Shown in pieces: positions 25,998 to 34,506 of a stretch of DNA of 64,000 nt; the stretch's first letter is position 1; every line of letters starts with the position of its first letter. The translations under genes were made by a program, and so were the position numbers. A model generated the notes under the pieces. The model had not been told where the DNA came from. It ran no database searches and saw nothing but the letters and a program-made list of their open reading frames with translations. Source of the stretch: Massilia aquatica (GTDB lineage Bacteria > Pseudomonadota > Gammaproteobacteria > Burkholderiales > Burkholderiaceae_D); contig NZ_VVIW01000001.1 of NCBI RefSeq assembly GCF_011682045.1, positions 186,001 through 250,000 of the forward strand, written 5' to 3'.

Positions 25998-28091
25998 TCA
26001 GAAGCTGTAGCTGGCCGTCAGCGTGGCGGCGCGCCCGGTGCCCGGCGCCACCCATACCTGATTGTACGAGCTCGTATAGTAGGCCTTGTTGAACAGGTTG
26101 TCGATATGGAGGGCGATGCGCAGCTTGCGGTACGGCGTGTACGCCGCCACCAGCTTGACGGTGGTGTAGGCGGGCAGCGCGAAGCTGCTCGACGCCGCCA
26201 CGTCGCCCATGCGCTTGCCCACGTAGCTGGCGCCGCCCCCGATGCTGGCGGCGGCGGCGCCCACCTTGAAGCTGGACACCAGCAGCACGTTGGCGCTGTG
26301 GCGCGCCACGTTCGGGAAGCGGCTGCCGGTGATAATGGTCTTGTCGCCCTTGGTGACGGTGGCGTCGGTGTAAGCGTAGGCGGCGGAAAGCTGCAGGTCG
26401 CGCGCCACGGCGCCCGAGACGTCCAGTTCCAGGCCACGGCTGCCGACTTCCCCGGCCGGAATCGCAAAGTCGGCATTGGCCGGGTTGGTGGTCAGGACGT
26501 TCTTCTTGTCGATCTTGTACAGCGCCACGGTGCTGCTCAACTTCCCATCGAGGGCGTCGAATTTCGCGCCCAGTTCATAGGACTGGCTCTTTTCCGCCTC
26601 GAAGGCGCTGTTGTCGATGCTGATGCCGCTGTTCGGGCGGTACGCGCGCGCTGCGGTGGCATACAGCGACAGCGCCCTGGTCGGCTGGTACACCAGGCCC
26701 GCGCGCGGACTGGTGGCGCCCAGGCTTTGCGCGCTGCCCGTTTTGAGGCGGTTGTTGGTGACGGTCTGGTTGGCGCTGTCGTAGCGCACGCCCAGCAGGG
26801 CCTTCCACTGGCTAGCGAGGTCGATCTGGTCCTGTGCGTAAAAGCCGTGGGCGCGCTGGCGTTCCAGGGTGTCGATCGAGAGCGTCAACGGATCGGCCAC
26901 GGCGCCGTACACCGGCTGGAAAATATCGATCGCATACGGATTGGCGCTGGAGGGATTGCGGCGCAGCTGCACGCGGCGGTCGTCGAAGCGGTAGGCGTCG
27001 ACGCCGAACAGCACGCTGTGGCGCAGGCCGCCGATGGTCAGCTTGCCGAGCAGTTCGATCCGGCCCGACATGTCGGTCGCCGAAAAATCGCGGTGGCGGC
27101 GCTGGCGGCGCATGGTGCGCCCGTCGGCCAGCAGGTTGTTGGCCTCGGTCGAAAAGCCCACCAGTTCACTGTCGCGGTACGACAGGCCCGTTTGCAGCGA
27201 CCAGTCGTCGTTGAAGGCGTGCTGCACGAACAGCTGGTGCCCGAGCGACTTGACGGTGATGCGGCCGTCGCCCGGCTCGCCCAGAAAACGCGACACCGGC
27301 ACCGCACCGAGCTTGCCGTTCACCGCCGGCACGCCACGGTCGAACGGGGCTTTTTGCTCGGTCGCTTCAATCTCGTACGAGACGGTGGTGTGCTCGCTCG
27401 CCAGCCATACGAACGACGGCGAAAGCAGCCGCGTGTCGCGCCGGGCGGTGTCGCGAAAGCTCTCGCCTTGCTGCCAGGCGGCGTTGAGGCGGTAGGCCAG
27501 CGTGTCGCTCACGGGACCGGTGACGTCCACCGCGGCGCGCCAGGTATTGAAGCTGCCGGCCGAAGCGCTGATGCTGCGCTGCGGGGCGAAACGCGGTTTC
27601 CTGGTGACGATGTTGACCGTGCCTCCCGGCTCGCCGCGTCCGTACAGGGCGGCCGAAGGACCTTTGAGCACTTCGACCGACTGCGTGCTGGCGGTGTCGC
27701 GCAGGCCGTTGTAGCCACGGCTGGAACTGAAGCCGTTGACCAGGAAGTCGGAGCCGAAATTGGGGTCGCCCGTGAAGCCGCGCATGGCGTAGCTGTCCCA
27801 CAGTCCGCCCAGGTCGCTCTGGCGCGAGATGCCGCTGGCCAGGTCGAGCGCACCGGCCAGGGTGCTCACGCCGGCGTCGCGCAGCACCTCGCTGGTGAGC
27901 ACGCGCACGCTTTGCGGCAGGTCCAGGAGACGCGCGTCGGTCTTGGTCGCACCGGTGGCCGACAGGCTGCGATAGTGTTCGCGCTGGCCGCCGATGACGA
28001 CGGTGCCGGTGGGCGCCGGGGCGGCGTCGTCGGCAGCGGCCAGCGGCGTGATGGTAGCGAGGAGGGCGGCGGTGACGGTTTTGATGTCCAT
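25998..28091 (-). CDS. TonB-dependent siderophore-type outer-membrane receptor
   Basis: 697-aa receptor. After a signal peptide (about 20 residues) comes a short TonB-box-like TVVIGG segment, then the plug domain with DLPQSVRVLTSEVLRD, YAMRGF and VEVLKGPSAALYGRGEPGGTVNIVTRK (residues about 55-190). The C-terminal 22-strand barrel ends in the aromatic LTASYSF. The PQSV and EPGGTVN motifs are those of the ferrichrome/ferrioxamine-like siderophore receptor group. The ligand cannot be told; control by a Fur/Zur-type regulator is suggested by paired operators at its promoter. It is followed closely by the acyltransferase-like gene. Confidence 0.92.
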   Translation of the reverse strand: MDIKTVTAALLATITPLAAADDAAPAPTGTVVIGGQREHYRSLSATGATKTDARLLDLPQSVRVLTSEVLRDAGVSTLAGALDLASGISRQSDLGGLWDSYAMRGFTGDPNFGSDFLVNGFSSSRGYNGLRDTASTQSVEVLKGPSAALYGRGEPGGTVNIVTRKPRFAPQRSISASAGSFNTWRAAVDVTGPVSDTLAYRLNAAWQQGESFRDTARRDTRLLSPSFVWLASEHTTVSYEIEATEQKAPFDRGVPAVNGKLGAVPVSRFLGEPGDGRITVKSLGHQLFVQHAFNDDWSLQTGLSYRDSELVGFSTEANNLLADGRTMRRQRRHRDFSATDMSGRIELLGKLTIGGLRHSVLFGVDAYRFDDRRVQLRRNPSSANPYAIDIFQPVYGAVADPLTLSIDTLERQRAHGFYAQDQIDLASQWKALLGVRYDSANQTVTNNRLKTGSAQSLGATSPRAGLVYQPTRALSLYATAARAYRPNSGISIDNSAFEAEKSQSYELGAKFDALDGKLSSTVALYKIDKKNVLTTNPANADFAIPAGEVGSRGLELDVSGAVARDLQLSAAYAYTDATVTKGDKTIITGSRFPNVARHSANVLLVSSFKVGAAAASIGGGASYVGKRMGDVAASSSFALPAYTTVKLVAAYTPYRKLRIALHIDNLFNKAYYTSSYNQVWVAPGTGRAATLTASYSF

Positions 28092-28140
28092 GCGGGGGAT
28101 GTCTTCAGGCGTGGGAGGGCCGGGCAGGGCAGGGGTTAAT

Positions 28141-28192
28141 GCAACTGAGTTGCTATATTAGGCCGAATGACCCTTTAATGCAATAGGGTTGC
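28141..28192 (-). promoter_or_regulatory. Promoter of the TonB-dependent receptor flanked by two matching dyad operators
   Basis: On the - strand TTGCAT (28178-28183) and TAATAT (28155-28160) are separated by exactly 17 bases, a good sigma-70 promoter. Two dyads of the form GCAAy-NNN-GTTGC lie at 28141-28153 (GCAACTGAGTTGC, perfect) and 28180-28192 (GCAATAGGGTTGC). The first sits just downstream of the -10 and the second covers the -35. The Fur/Zur-family gene next door is the obvious candidate repressor. Confidence 0.65.
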
Positions 28193-28237
28193 GTTAGTAG
28201 TCCGGCCAATGGCGCCGGCGACACGGTGAAGCCGATA

Positions 28238-28666
28238 TTACTTTGTCGCGTTACAGATACTGCAGACGCCCTTGATCAGGAAGTCGACCTGCTGGCTCGT
28301 AAAACCGGCGGGCAGGGTGATCTGCGCAGGCAGGGCGATGTCGGTAAAGCAGGTCACCATTTCGCAGCGGGTGCACTGGAAGTGTGCGTGCTGGTGCCCG
28401 TGCTGGCCGGCGCCGGCGTTGAAGCGCCATACCTGGTCGGCGCCGGCGATGCGGTGCACCAGTTCGTGCTCGGTCAGCCATTCCAGCACCCGGTACAGAG
28501 TGACCGAATCGAGGGCGTCGCCGGCCAGGCCTTCCTGGATGTCGTGGTGGGTCAGGGGCTTGTTCTGCGCCAGCAGGTACGCCAGCACGCGCGAGCGCGG
28601 CTTGGTGAGGCGCGCGCCCGTATCGCGGATCAGTGACTCTGCCTGGCTTTCAATCGTTGTGACCAT
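28238..28666 (-). CDS. Fur/Zur family metal-responsive regulator
   Basis: 142-aa protein of the ferric/zinc uptake regulator family. The winged-helix domain (residues about 15-85) contains RLTKPRSRVLAYLLAQ, DIQEGLAGDALDSVTLYRVLEWL as recognition region, and the dimer domain has the His-rich HGHQHAHFQCTRCEMV and a C-terminal CSICN. The two CxxC pairs form the usual structural zinc site. The truncated Fur N terminus and these features favour a Zur-like or unassigned Fur paralogue. It lies upstream of and parallel to the receptor gene, with two dyad operators between them. Confidence 0.88.
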   Translation of the reverse strand: MVTTIESQAESLIRDTGARLTKPRSRVLAYLLAQNKPLTHHDIQEGLAGDALDSVTLYRVLEWLTEHELVHRIAGADQVWRFNAGAGQHGHQHAHFQCTRCEMVTCFTDIALPAQITLPAGFTSQQVDFLIKGVCSICNATK

Positions 28667-28772
28667 CTTGGCTGGGATTTCAAAGGAAGCGACATGCTAC
28701 CACGCAGGGCTGGCCGCAACCACTGCGCGCAGTATTACAATGCGGGACGATCCACGCTTGCAAGGAACCGCC

Positions 28773-30218
28773 ATGCCGCTGTCCCCCGTCCCGCTGTCCC
28801 CCGTACGCTTCATGCGCCGCCTCGCGGGCCTGCTGGCGCTGGCCGCCGCCGCCCACGCGTCTGCCCAGCTGCCCGCCACCGTCCGCGTCGACTACCAGCA
28901 CAGCGGCAATGCCCTGTCGGATCAATATGCCCTGGAGCGCGTGGTGATCGAACCGCTGCCGTGGCCGGGCGACCTGTCGCAAAATCTCGACACCACCAAC
29001 CGTGGCCAGAACATGGTCGAAGTGGTCGACGCCAAAACCGGCGACCTGCTGTATTCGCGCGGGTTCTCCACCATTTTCGGCGAATGGCGCACCACCGAGG
29101 AAGCCAACCGCATCAGCCGCGGCTTCCAGGAGTCGGTGCGCTTTCCGGCCTTCGGCAAACCGGTCAGGGTGCGGGTGCTCAAGCGCGACGAGCGCAATCA
29201 GTTTTCGGTGGCGTGGAGCGTCGAGGTGGACCCGGACGCGCCGGAGGTGGTGCGCAAGCAGGCGCCCGCGCCGGCCAAACCGATTCCGATCCGCGTTAGC
29301 GGGCCATCGCCGGCCAAGGTCGACCTGCTGGTCATGGGCGATGGCTACACCGCCGGTGAAATGAAAAAATTCGAATCCGATGCGCGCCGCCTGGCCGATC
29401 ACCTGTTTACGGTCTCGCCCTTCAAGGAGCGCGCCGGCGACTTCAATGTGTGGGGCATCGCGGTGCCGACCATTGAGTCCGGCGTGTCGCGCCCGTCGAC
29501 CGGCGCGCACAAGGCCTCGCCGCTGGGCACGCGCTACGATATTTTTGGCAGCGAGCGTTACGTGCTCACCCTGGACAACCGCGCGCTGCGCGACATCGCC
29601 CAGCATGCGCCGTACGAGTTCATCGAAATCCTGGTCAACAACGATACCTACGGCGGCGGCGGCATCTTCGGCCAGTTCAGCACCGCGGCGGCCGGCAACG
29701 ACTGGGCCAACTACCTGTTCGTGCACGAATTCGGCCACCACTTCGCCGGCCTGGCCGACGAGTACTACACCTCGCCGGTGGCTTACCAGTCGGGTTCCGC
29801 GCGCATGGAGCCGTGGGAGCCGAACGTGACGGCGCTGCGCGACCCGGCAAAGCTCAAATGGCAGCGCCACGTCAAGGCCGGTACGCCGCTGCCGACCGCC
29901 TGGCCCAAGGCGCAGTACGAGGAGTACGCGCGCGCCTACCAACAACGCCGCGCCGCGCTGCGCAGCGCCAACCGGCCCGAGTCCGAGATGAGCGCGCTGT
30001 TCCGCGAAGACCTGAGCCACACCAATACCCTGTTCGCCAAGGCCACGCACCGGCATGACGTTGGCGCCTTCGAAGGGGCGAATTACGAGGCAACGGGCTA
30101 TTACCGGTCGGAAATGCAGTGTTTGATGTTCGACCGAAGTGAAAGATTCTGTAACGTCTGTAACGACGGCATCACCACGATCATCGATTTGTATGCGAAG
30201 AAGGGCGCGGCAAAATAG
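28773..30218 (+). CDS. M64 family (IgA peptidase-like) exported zinc metallopeptidase
   Basis: 481-aa protein of peptidase family M64. The zinc-binding motif HEFGHHFAGLADEYY (HExxHxxxxxxD) is at residues about 320-334. Upstream DLLVMGDGYTAGEMKKFESDARRL and FNVWGIAVPTIESGVSRPSTG are conserved M64 blocks. An N-terminal extension domain (about residues 35-150) precedes them. A signal peptide LLALAAAAHASAQ fits an internal Met14 start (28812), but AAGGAA precedes the ATG at 28773. Probably a secreted or periplasmic endopeptidase; the substrate is unknown. No operon partners. Confidence 0.86.
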   Translation: MPLSPVPLSPVRFMRRLAGLLALAAAAHASAQLPATVRVDYQHSGNALSDQYALERVVIEPLPWPGDLSQNLDTTNRGQNMVEVVDAKTGDLLYSRGFSTIFGEWRTTEEANRISRGFQESVRFPAFGKPVRVRVLKRDERNQFSVAWSVEVDPDAPEVVRKQAPAPAKPIPIRVSGPSPAKVDLLVMGDGYTAGEMKKFESDARRLADHLFTVSPFKERAGDFNVWGIAVPTIESGVSRPSTGAHKASPLGTRYDIFGSERYVLTLDNRALRDIAQHAPYEFIEILVNNDTYGGGGIFGQFSTAAAGNDWANYLFVHEFGHHFAGLADEYYTSPVAYQSGSARMEPWEPNVTALRDPAKLKWQRHVKAGTPLPTAWPKAQYEEYARAYQQRRAALRSANRPESEMSALFREDLSHTNTLFAKATHRHDVGAFEGANYEATGYYRSEMQCLMFDRSERFCNVCNDGITTIIDLYAKKGAAK

Positions 30219-30358
30219 GCTGGGGCCTGCAACGGCGGGCGATCTGCGCATTTCAGCGTTCAGCGCGCCTAATTGTAAGTTGCTTTTGGTTAGCTCTATT
30301 CAGCGTGCGCTAGCGAACAGACCACGTGTCCAGTAAGACATATTCTGGACACCGTTCC

Positions 30359-30388
30359 TTGACGAAATATAAAGTTGAGAACGATAGA
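30359..30388 (+). promoter_or_regulatory. Putative promoter of the Lys/Ala-rich exported protein gene
   Basis: TTGACG (30359-30364) is a near-consensus -35 and GATAGA (30383-30388) a weak -10, with an 18-base spacer. Two GTCCA-based dyads surround it: GTCCAG/CTGGAC at 30328-30350 and TGGACTGCGGTCCA at 30396-30409, which may be regulatory. An AAAGGA ribosome site precedes the ATG at 30460. Confidence 0.4.
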
Positions 30389-30459
30389 TGGCGAATGGAC
30401 TGCGGTCCAGAACGTCCACGAATAAGAAACCCCAACCATTCTTCTAAAGGACTACCACC

Positions 30460-30936
30460 ATGAACAAATTACTCGTTACCCTGATCGCCGGCCTGTTCGC
30501 TACTTCGGTTTACGCACAAGCACCAGCAGCAACCCCAGCGGTTGTCAAAGCTGAAGCCAGCGCCAACAAGGACATCGCCAAAGCCGAAGCCAAGGAAGCC
30601 AAAGTTGTTGCCAAGTCGGACGAAAAAGTAACCAAAGCATCCGCTGACGCTACCGAGAAAAAAGTCAAAGCCCACTCGAAAGCAGTCAAAGCGCACGCTG
30701 AAGCGAGCACCGACGTGGCTAAAGCCGATCCGGAAGACAAAATGAAAGCCGAAGCCAAGGCCGAGAAAAAAGTCGCTAAAGCCAATCTGAAAGCCGAGAA
30801 AAAAATGATCAAGGCCGACGAAAAAGCTGAAAAAGTTGCTGTAGAAGCCGGTGCCGACAAGGCAACCGCTGCTGCAAAAACCCACGAAGCGAAAGTTGAA
30901 GCCGTTTCGGACGTGAAAAAAGCTGCTGCTAAGTAA
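30460..30936 (+). CDS. Exported Lys/Ala/Glu-rich repetitive protein, function unknown
   Basis: 158-aa protein with a clear signal peptide (MNKLLVTLIAGLFATSVYAQA, cleavage after about residue 21). The mature part is almost wholly Ala, Lys, Glu, Asp, Val and Thr in repeats such as KAEAKEAK, KADEKAEK and KAEKKVAKANLKAEKK. It should be highly helical, perhaps a coiled coil or an extended periplasmic rod, and has a net positive charge. The mature part has no cysteine and no aromatic residue apart from the His. The DNA is visibly richer in A than its neighbours. Such proteins are often mislabelled TolA because of composition alone. It has its own promoter and terminator. Confidence 0.82.
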   Translation: MNKLLVTLIAGLFATSVYAQAPAATPAVVKAEASANKDIAKAEAKEAKVVAKSDEKVTKASADATEKKVKAHSKAVKAHAEASTDVAKADPEDKMKAEAKAEKKVAKANLKAEKKMIKADEKAEKVAVEAGADKATAAAKTHEAKVEAVSDVKKAAAK

Positions 30937-30943
30937 TTATCTG

Positions 30944-30965
30944 ATCACCCCGCTTGCGGGGTGAT
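30944..30965 (+). terminator. Stem-loop after the Lys/Ala-rich protein gene
   Basis: A perfect 10-base stem (ATCACCCCGC / GCGGGGTGAT) with a TT loop begins 7 bases after the stop codon. No T run follows directly, but a second larger palindrome ending in T residues lies just downstream, so the two may act together. Confidence 0.6.
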
Positions 30966-30976
30966 GGATGTAAAAG

Positions 30977-31036
30977 CGGGGCAAATGTTGCATAACCGGG
31001 GACAGACCCCGGTTATGCAACATTTGCCCCGTTTTT
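30977..31036. repeat. GGGGTCTGACCCC-type palindrome with 25-base perfect arms
   Basis: Arms 30977-31001 and 31007-31031 are perfect inverted copies around the loop ACAGA, giving the core ACCGGGGACAGACCCCGGT. Five T residues follow (31032-31036), so on the + strand this could also be a terminator for the Lys/Ala-rich gene, which converges with parC. Related elements lie at 36244, 36343 and 56820. Confidence 0.85.
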
Positions 31037-31077
31037 GTTTTGTGCCCTCCCGCGCACCTTGCGCGGGAGGGCAAGGA

Positions 31078-33399
31078 TCAGCCGATCGGCTGAAGCGAGA
31101 TCACCTTGATTTTGGCCGCCAAAGGCTTGCCCTTACGCGCGCGCTTGCCGAAGTGGACCGCCAGGCCCGATGCCGACAAGTCCACCGCGCGCGGCTTGGC
31201 GCCGGCCCAGGTGCCGTGCACGGTCACGCCTTTTTGCGAGATCGGCTGCACCGCCAGCAGCTTTTCCTTGTCTTCCAGCTCGATCAGGATCACGCCGCGC
31301 CCGCCGTTGGTCAAGGTCTTGAGTTCATCCATGCCGAACACCAGCAGCTTGCCTTTTTCGGTCAGGCAGGCCACCGCGCTGGCATTGGCCGCGATCACGC
31401 GCGGCGGCAGCGGTTGCGCGCCTTCGTCGAGCGTGATGAAGGACTTGCCGCCTTTGAGACGGCTGACCATATCGCCCGCCTTGGCCGAAAAACCATAGCC
31501 CGCAGTCGTTGCCAGCAGCAGCATGGTCTGGGCGCTGCCCGCGAAAAAGTGCGGGATGCGCGCGCCGTTCGGCACATCGACCAGGGTGGTGATCGGCACC
31601 CCATCGCCGCGCGCTCCCGGCAAGGCGGCTACCGGCACCGAATACACCTTGCCGTTGTCGCCGAAGCCGAGCAGGGCGTCGGTGGTGCGGCATTCGAAGG
31701 CCGCGTACAGCGAGTCGCCCGCCTTGAAGGTGAACTGCGCCACATCGTGCCCGATGCCGGTACGCGCGCGCACCCAGCCTTTGTCGGAGACGATCACCGT
31801 CACCGGCTCGTCCACCACTTTTTGCTCGGCCACCGCGCGCTGCGCTTCTTCGATCAGGGTGCGGCGCGCATCGCCGAACTGCTTGGCGTCGCTTTCGATC
31901 TCGCGGATGATCAGGCGCTTCATCGTCGACGGGTTCTCGAGGATGTCGCGCAGGCTGCCTTCTTCCTTGCGCAGTTCCGCCAGCGCCTGCTGGATCTTGA
32001 TGGTTTCGAGGCGCGCCAGCTGGCGCAGGCGCAGTTCCAGGATGTCTTCGGCCTGGATGTCGGAGAGACGGAATTCGGCGATCAGCGCTTCCTTCGGCTC
32101 GTCCGAATTACGGATGATGTGGATCACCTTGTCGATATTGAGCAGGACCGCTTCGCGTCCTTCCAGGATGTGAATGCGGTCGTTGACCTTGCCCAGCCTG
32201 AACTCGGTGCGGCGCCGTACCGTCACGAAGCGGAAGTCGATCCACTCCTGCAGGATTTCGCTCAAGCCCTTCTGGCGCGGACGGCCGTCGCCGCCGATCA
32301 TCACCAGGTTGATCGAACTCGATGACTCCAGCGAGGTATGCGCCAGCAGCATCAGCATGAACTCGGCCTGGTCCTGGTTCTTCGACTTCGGCTCGAACAC
32401 CAGGCGCACGGCAGCGGCGCGGCCCGATTCGTCGCGGATCGAGTCGAGCGAGCCGAGCATGGTCTGCTTGAGCGCCAGCTGTTCCGGCGAGAGCGCTTTT
32501 TTCCCGAGCTTGATCTTCGGATTGGTCAGTTCCTCGATCTCTTCGAGCACCTTTTGCGACGACACGCCCGGCGGCAGTTCCGACACCACCGCCTGCCACT
32601 GGCCGCGCGCCAGTTCTTCGATCTTCCAGCGCGCGCGCACCTTCATCGACCCGCGTCCGCTGGCGTACATGTCGGCGATCTGCGCCGGCGGCGTGATGAT
32701 CTGGCCGCCACCCGGGAAATCCGGTCCCGGAATGATCGCCATCAGTTCGGCGTGGGTGATCTTCGGATTGCGGATCATGGCCACGGTGGCACGCGCCACT
32801 TCGGTCAGGTTGTGCGAGGCGATTTCGGTCGCCAGGCCCACCGCGATGCCGGAGGCGCCATTGAGCAGCACCATCGGCAGGCGCGCCGGCAGCGTTTTCG
32901 GTTCGGCGTGTTCGCCGTCGTAGTTGGGCTGGAAGTCGACCGTGCCTTCGTCGATTTCCTCGAGCAGCAGCTTGCCGATGGGCGTTAAGCGCGCCTCGGT
33001 GTAGCGCATCGCCGCCGCGCCGTCGCCGTCGCGCGAGCCGAAGTTACCCTGGCCGTCGATCAGCGGATAGCGCAGCGAGAAGTCCTGCGCCATGCGCACC
33101 AGCGCGTCGTAGATCGACTGGTCGCCGTGCGGGTGCAGTTTGCCCATCACGTCGCCGACCACGGCGGCCGACTTGCTTGGCTTGGCGCTGGCGCCCAGTT
33201 TCAGCTCGTTCATGCGGTACAAAATGCGGCGCTGCACCGGCTTCTGGCCGTCGCACACGTCAGGCAGGGCGCGGCCCTTGACGACCGAGACGGCGTAATC
33301 GAGATAGGCGCGCTCGGCGAAGGTCGACAGGGTCAAGGTTTCGGTGTCTTCCGGCGGTGGCGGCGGTGGCGGGTCAAACAGATTGGTTTGTGAGGACAT
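31078..33399 (-). CDS. parC: DNA topoisomerase IV subunit A
   Basis: 773-aa type IIA topoisomerase breakage-rejoining subunit, working with ParE to decatenate sister chromosomes. The N-terminal region has [25 protein letters not shown] and the active-site Tyr in [10 protein letters not shown]. The CAP tower and coiled coil follow, then a C-terminal beta-propeller domain from about residue 490. The propeller is moderately short, as expected for ParC rather than GyrA, and no GyrA box is seen. It is downstream of the hscC/J-protein pair on the same strand. Confidence 0.95.
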   Translation of the reverse strand: MSSQTNLFDPPPPPPPEDTETLTLSTFAERAYLDYAVSVVKGRALPDVCDGQKPVQRRILYRMNELKLGASAKPSKSAAVVGDVMGKLHPHGDQSIYDALVRMAQDFSLRYPLIDGQGNFGSRDGDGAAAMRYTEARLTPIGKLLLEEIDEGTVDFQPNYDGEHAEPKTLPARLPMVLLNGASGIAVGLATEIASHNLTEVARATVAMIRNPKITHAELMAIIPGPDFPGGGQIITPPAQIADMYASGRGSMKVRARWKIEELARGQWQAVVSELPPGVSSQKVLEEIEELTNPKIKLGKKALSPEQLALKQTMLGSLDSIRDESGRAAAVRLVFEPKSKNQDQAEFMLMLLAHTSLESSSSINLVMIGGDGRPRQKGLSEILQEWIDFRFVTVRRRTEFRLGKVNDRIHILEGREAVLLNIDKVIHIIRNSDEPKEALIAEFRLSDIQAEDILELRLRQLARLETIKIQQALAELRKEEGSLRDILENPSTMKRLIIREIESDAKQFGDARRTLIEEAQRAVAEQKVVDEPVTVIVSDKGWVRARTGIGHDVAQFTFKAGDSLYAAFECRTTDALLGFGDNGKVYSVPVAALPGARGDGVPITTLVDVPNGARIPHFFAGSAQTMLLLATTAGYGFSAKAGDMVSRLKGGKSFITLDEGAQPLPPRVIAANASAVACLTEKGKLLVFGMDELKTLTNGGRGVILIELEDKEKLLAVQPISQKGVTVHGTWAGAKPRAVDLSASGLAVHFGKRARKGKPLAAKIKVISLQPIG

Positions 33400-33477
33400 G
33401 TACGTAGGTGCTTATGCGTAGGTGCTGGGTAAAAGGAGTGTGTTGGTTGGTCGGGTGTGCGTGGCGGGGGGCGGCTG

Positions 33478-34506
33478 CTACGCCGACCAGCCCCTGCCGC
33501 GCACCACCGCGATCCAGTGTTCGACGATATCGGCATCGAGTTTGAGGTCGAGCATCTCGCCATGGTGGCAGTGGACGTTTTCGAGCAGTTCGCGCATGCG
33601 CTGCGTGAAGGCGGCGTCGGGATACCGGCCGATGACGCCGCGCGGGTCGCCGTCGAGCAGTGCGCGCACCACTTCGTCTTCCAGCGCGAGCTGGCAGAAG
33701 TGGGCGTACGAGCGCTGGGCGCGCAGGCGCGCCAGCATCATGCCGGTTTCGTCGGGCATCTGGCGGTCCACGAAGCTGGCGTCGTCGGCCCAGTTGAAAT
33801 GGCCCGCCATCGCTTCGCGGAACTCGTCGTCGCAGCCTTCGCCGGCGCAGTACTGGACAGCGCACTCTTCGAAGTGGTCGCGCACGTCGATGTTGAGCAG
33901 CTCGTCGCCGGCGAACAGCTGCGCCAGCTGTTCGCGCGGGCTGCGGTGCGCGCGCGTCAGGAACGCGGCCCAGATGCGGCGCGCCTGCATGATCGTGCTA
34001 TCGGGACCGGTGCCGGGAAGGGGAGGCGGCAGGATCTCCGGCAGGCGGTACTGTTCGGGCTTGGGCTGCGGGCGTGGCGGTGGTTCCGGCAACGGCAACG
34101 GCGGTGGCGCGGGCAGCTCGAACGCCGGCGCCGGCGCGCCTGCCTCGGACGGCGGCGCGGACGGATCGAATTCGTAGCACGCTGTGTACACCGGCGCATC
34201 CGGATCGAATTCGTAGGCGGCCACGTAGACCGGCGCGTCCGGGTCGAATTCGTAGGCCGCCACGTAGACCGGCTGCTCGCGGGGATCTTCGCGCAGCTCA
34301 GCGCGCGGGGCCGGCTCGTCATCCGGCCAGTCCAGGTCATTGGCCTGGCGCGCCAGTTGCAGCGCGGCCTGGTAAGCGTCATTCAGGATCTGGAAGGCGG
34401 CCGGATCGTCCTCGGGACGGGTGACCTTCAGCTTGGCCGCGTAGGCGCGCTTGATCGCGCGCTCATCGCGGGTGGCCGTCATTCCGAGCACGCTCCAGAT
34501 ATTCAT
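33478..34506 (-). CDS. J-domain protein partner of HscC, with 13-residue repeats
   Basis: 342-aa protein. The N terminus [39 protein letters not shown] is a J-like domain of the type found with HscC (compare DjlB/DjlC). Where canonical J domains have His-Pro-Asp, this one reads Arg30-Pro31-Glu32. Residues 80-118 are three tandem 13-residue repeats of [13 protein letters not shown] type. Residues about 120-165 are Pro-rich, and a helical C-terminal domain of unknown function follows. Unlike E. coli DjlC no clear membrane anchor is visible. Its ATG overlaps the hscC stop (ATGA). Confidence 0.8.
   Translation of the reverse strand: MNIWSVLGMTATRDERAIKRAYAAKLKVTRPEDDPAAFQILNDAYQAALQLARQANDLDWPDDEPAPRAELREDPREQPVYVAAYEFDPDAPVYVAAYEFDPDAPVYTACYEFDPSAPPSEAGAPAPAFELPAPPPLPLPEPPPRPQPKPEQYRLPEILPPPLPGTGPDSTIMQARRIWAAFLTRAHRSPREQLAQLFAGDELLNIDVRDHFEECAVQYCAGEGCDDEFREAMAGHFNWADDASFVDRQMPDETGMMLARLRAQRSYAHFCQLALEDEVVRALLDGDPRGVIGRYPDAAFTQRMRELLENVHCHHGEMLDLKLDADIVEHWIAVVRGRGWSA
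34153..34269 (-). repeat. Three 39-base in-frame tandem repeats in the J-protein gene
   Basis: Encodes residues 80-118 as three 13-residue units ending in EFDPDAP, EFDPDAP and EFDPSAP. The first two units are nearly identical at DNA level; the third has diverged (TAC for VAA). Confidence 0.85.
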
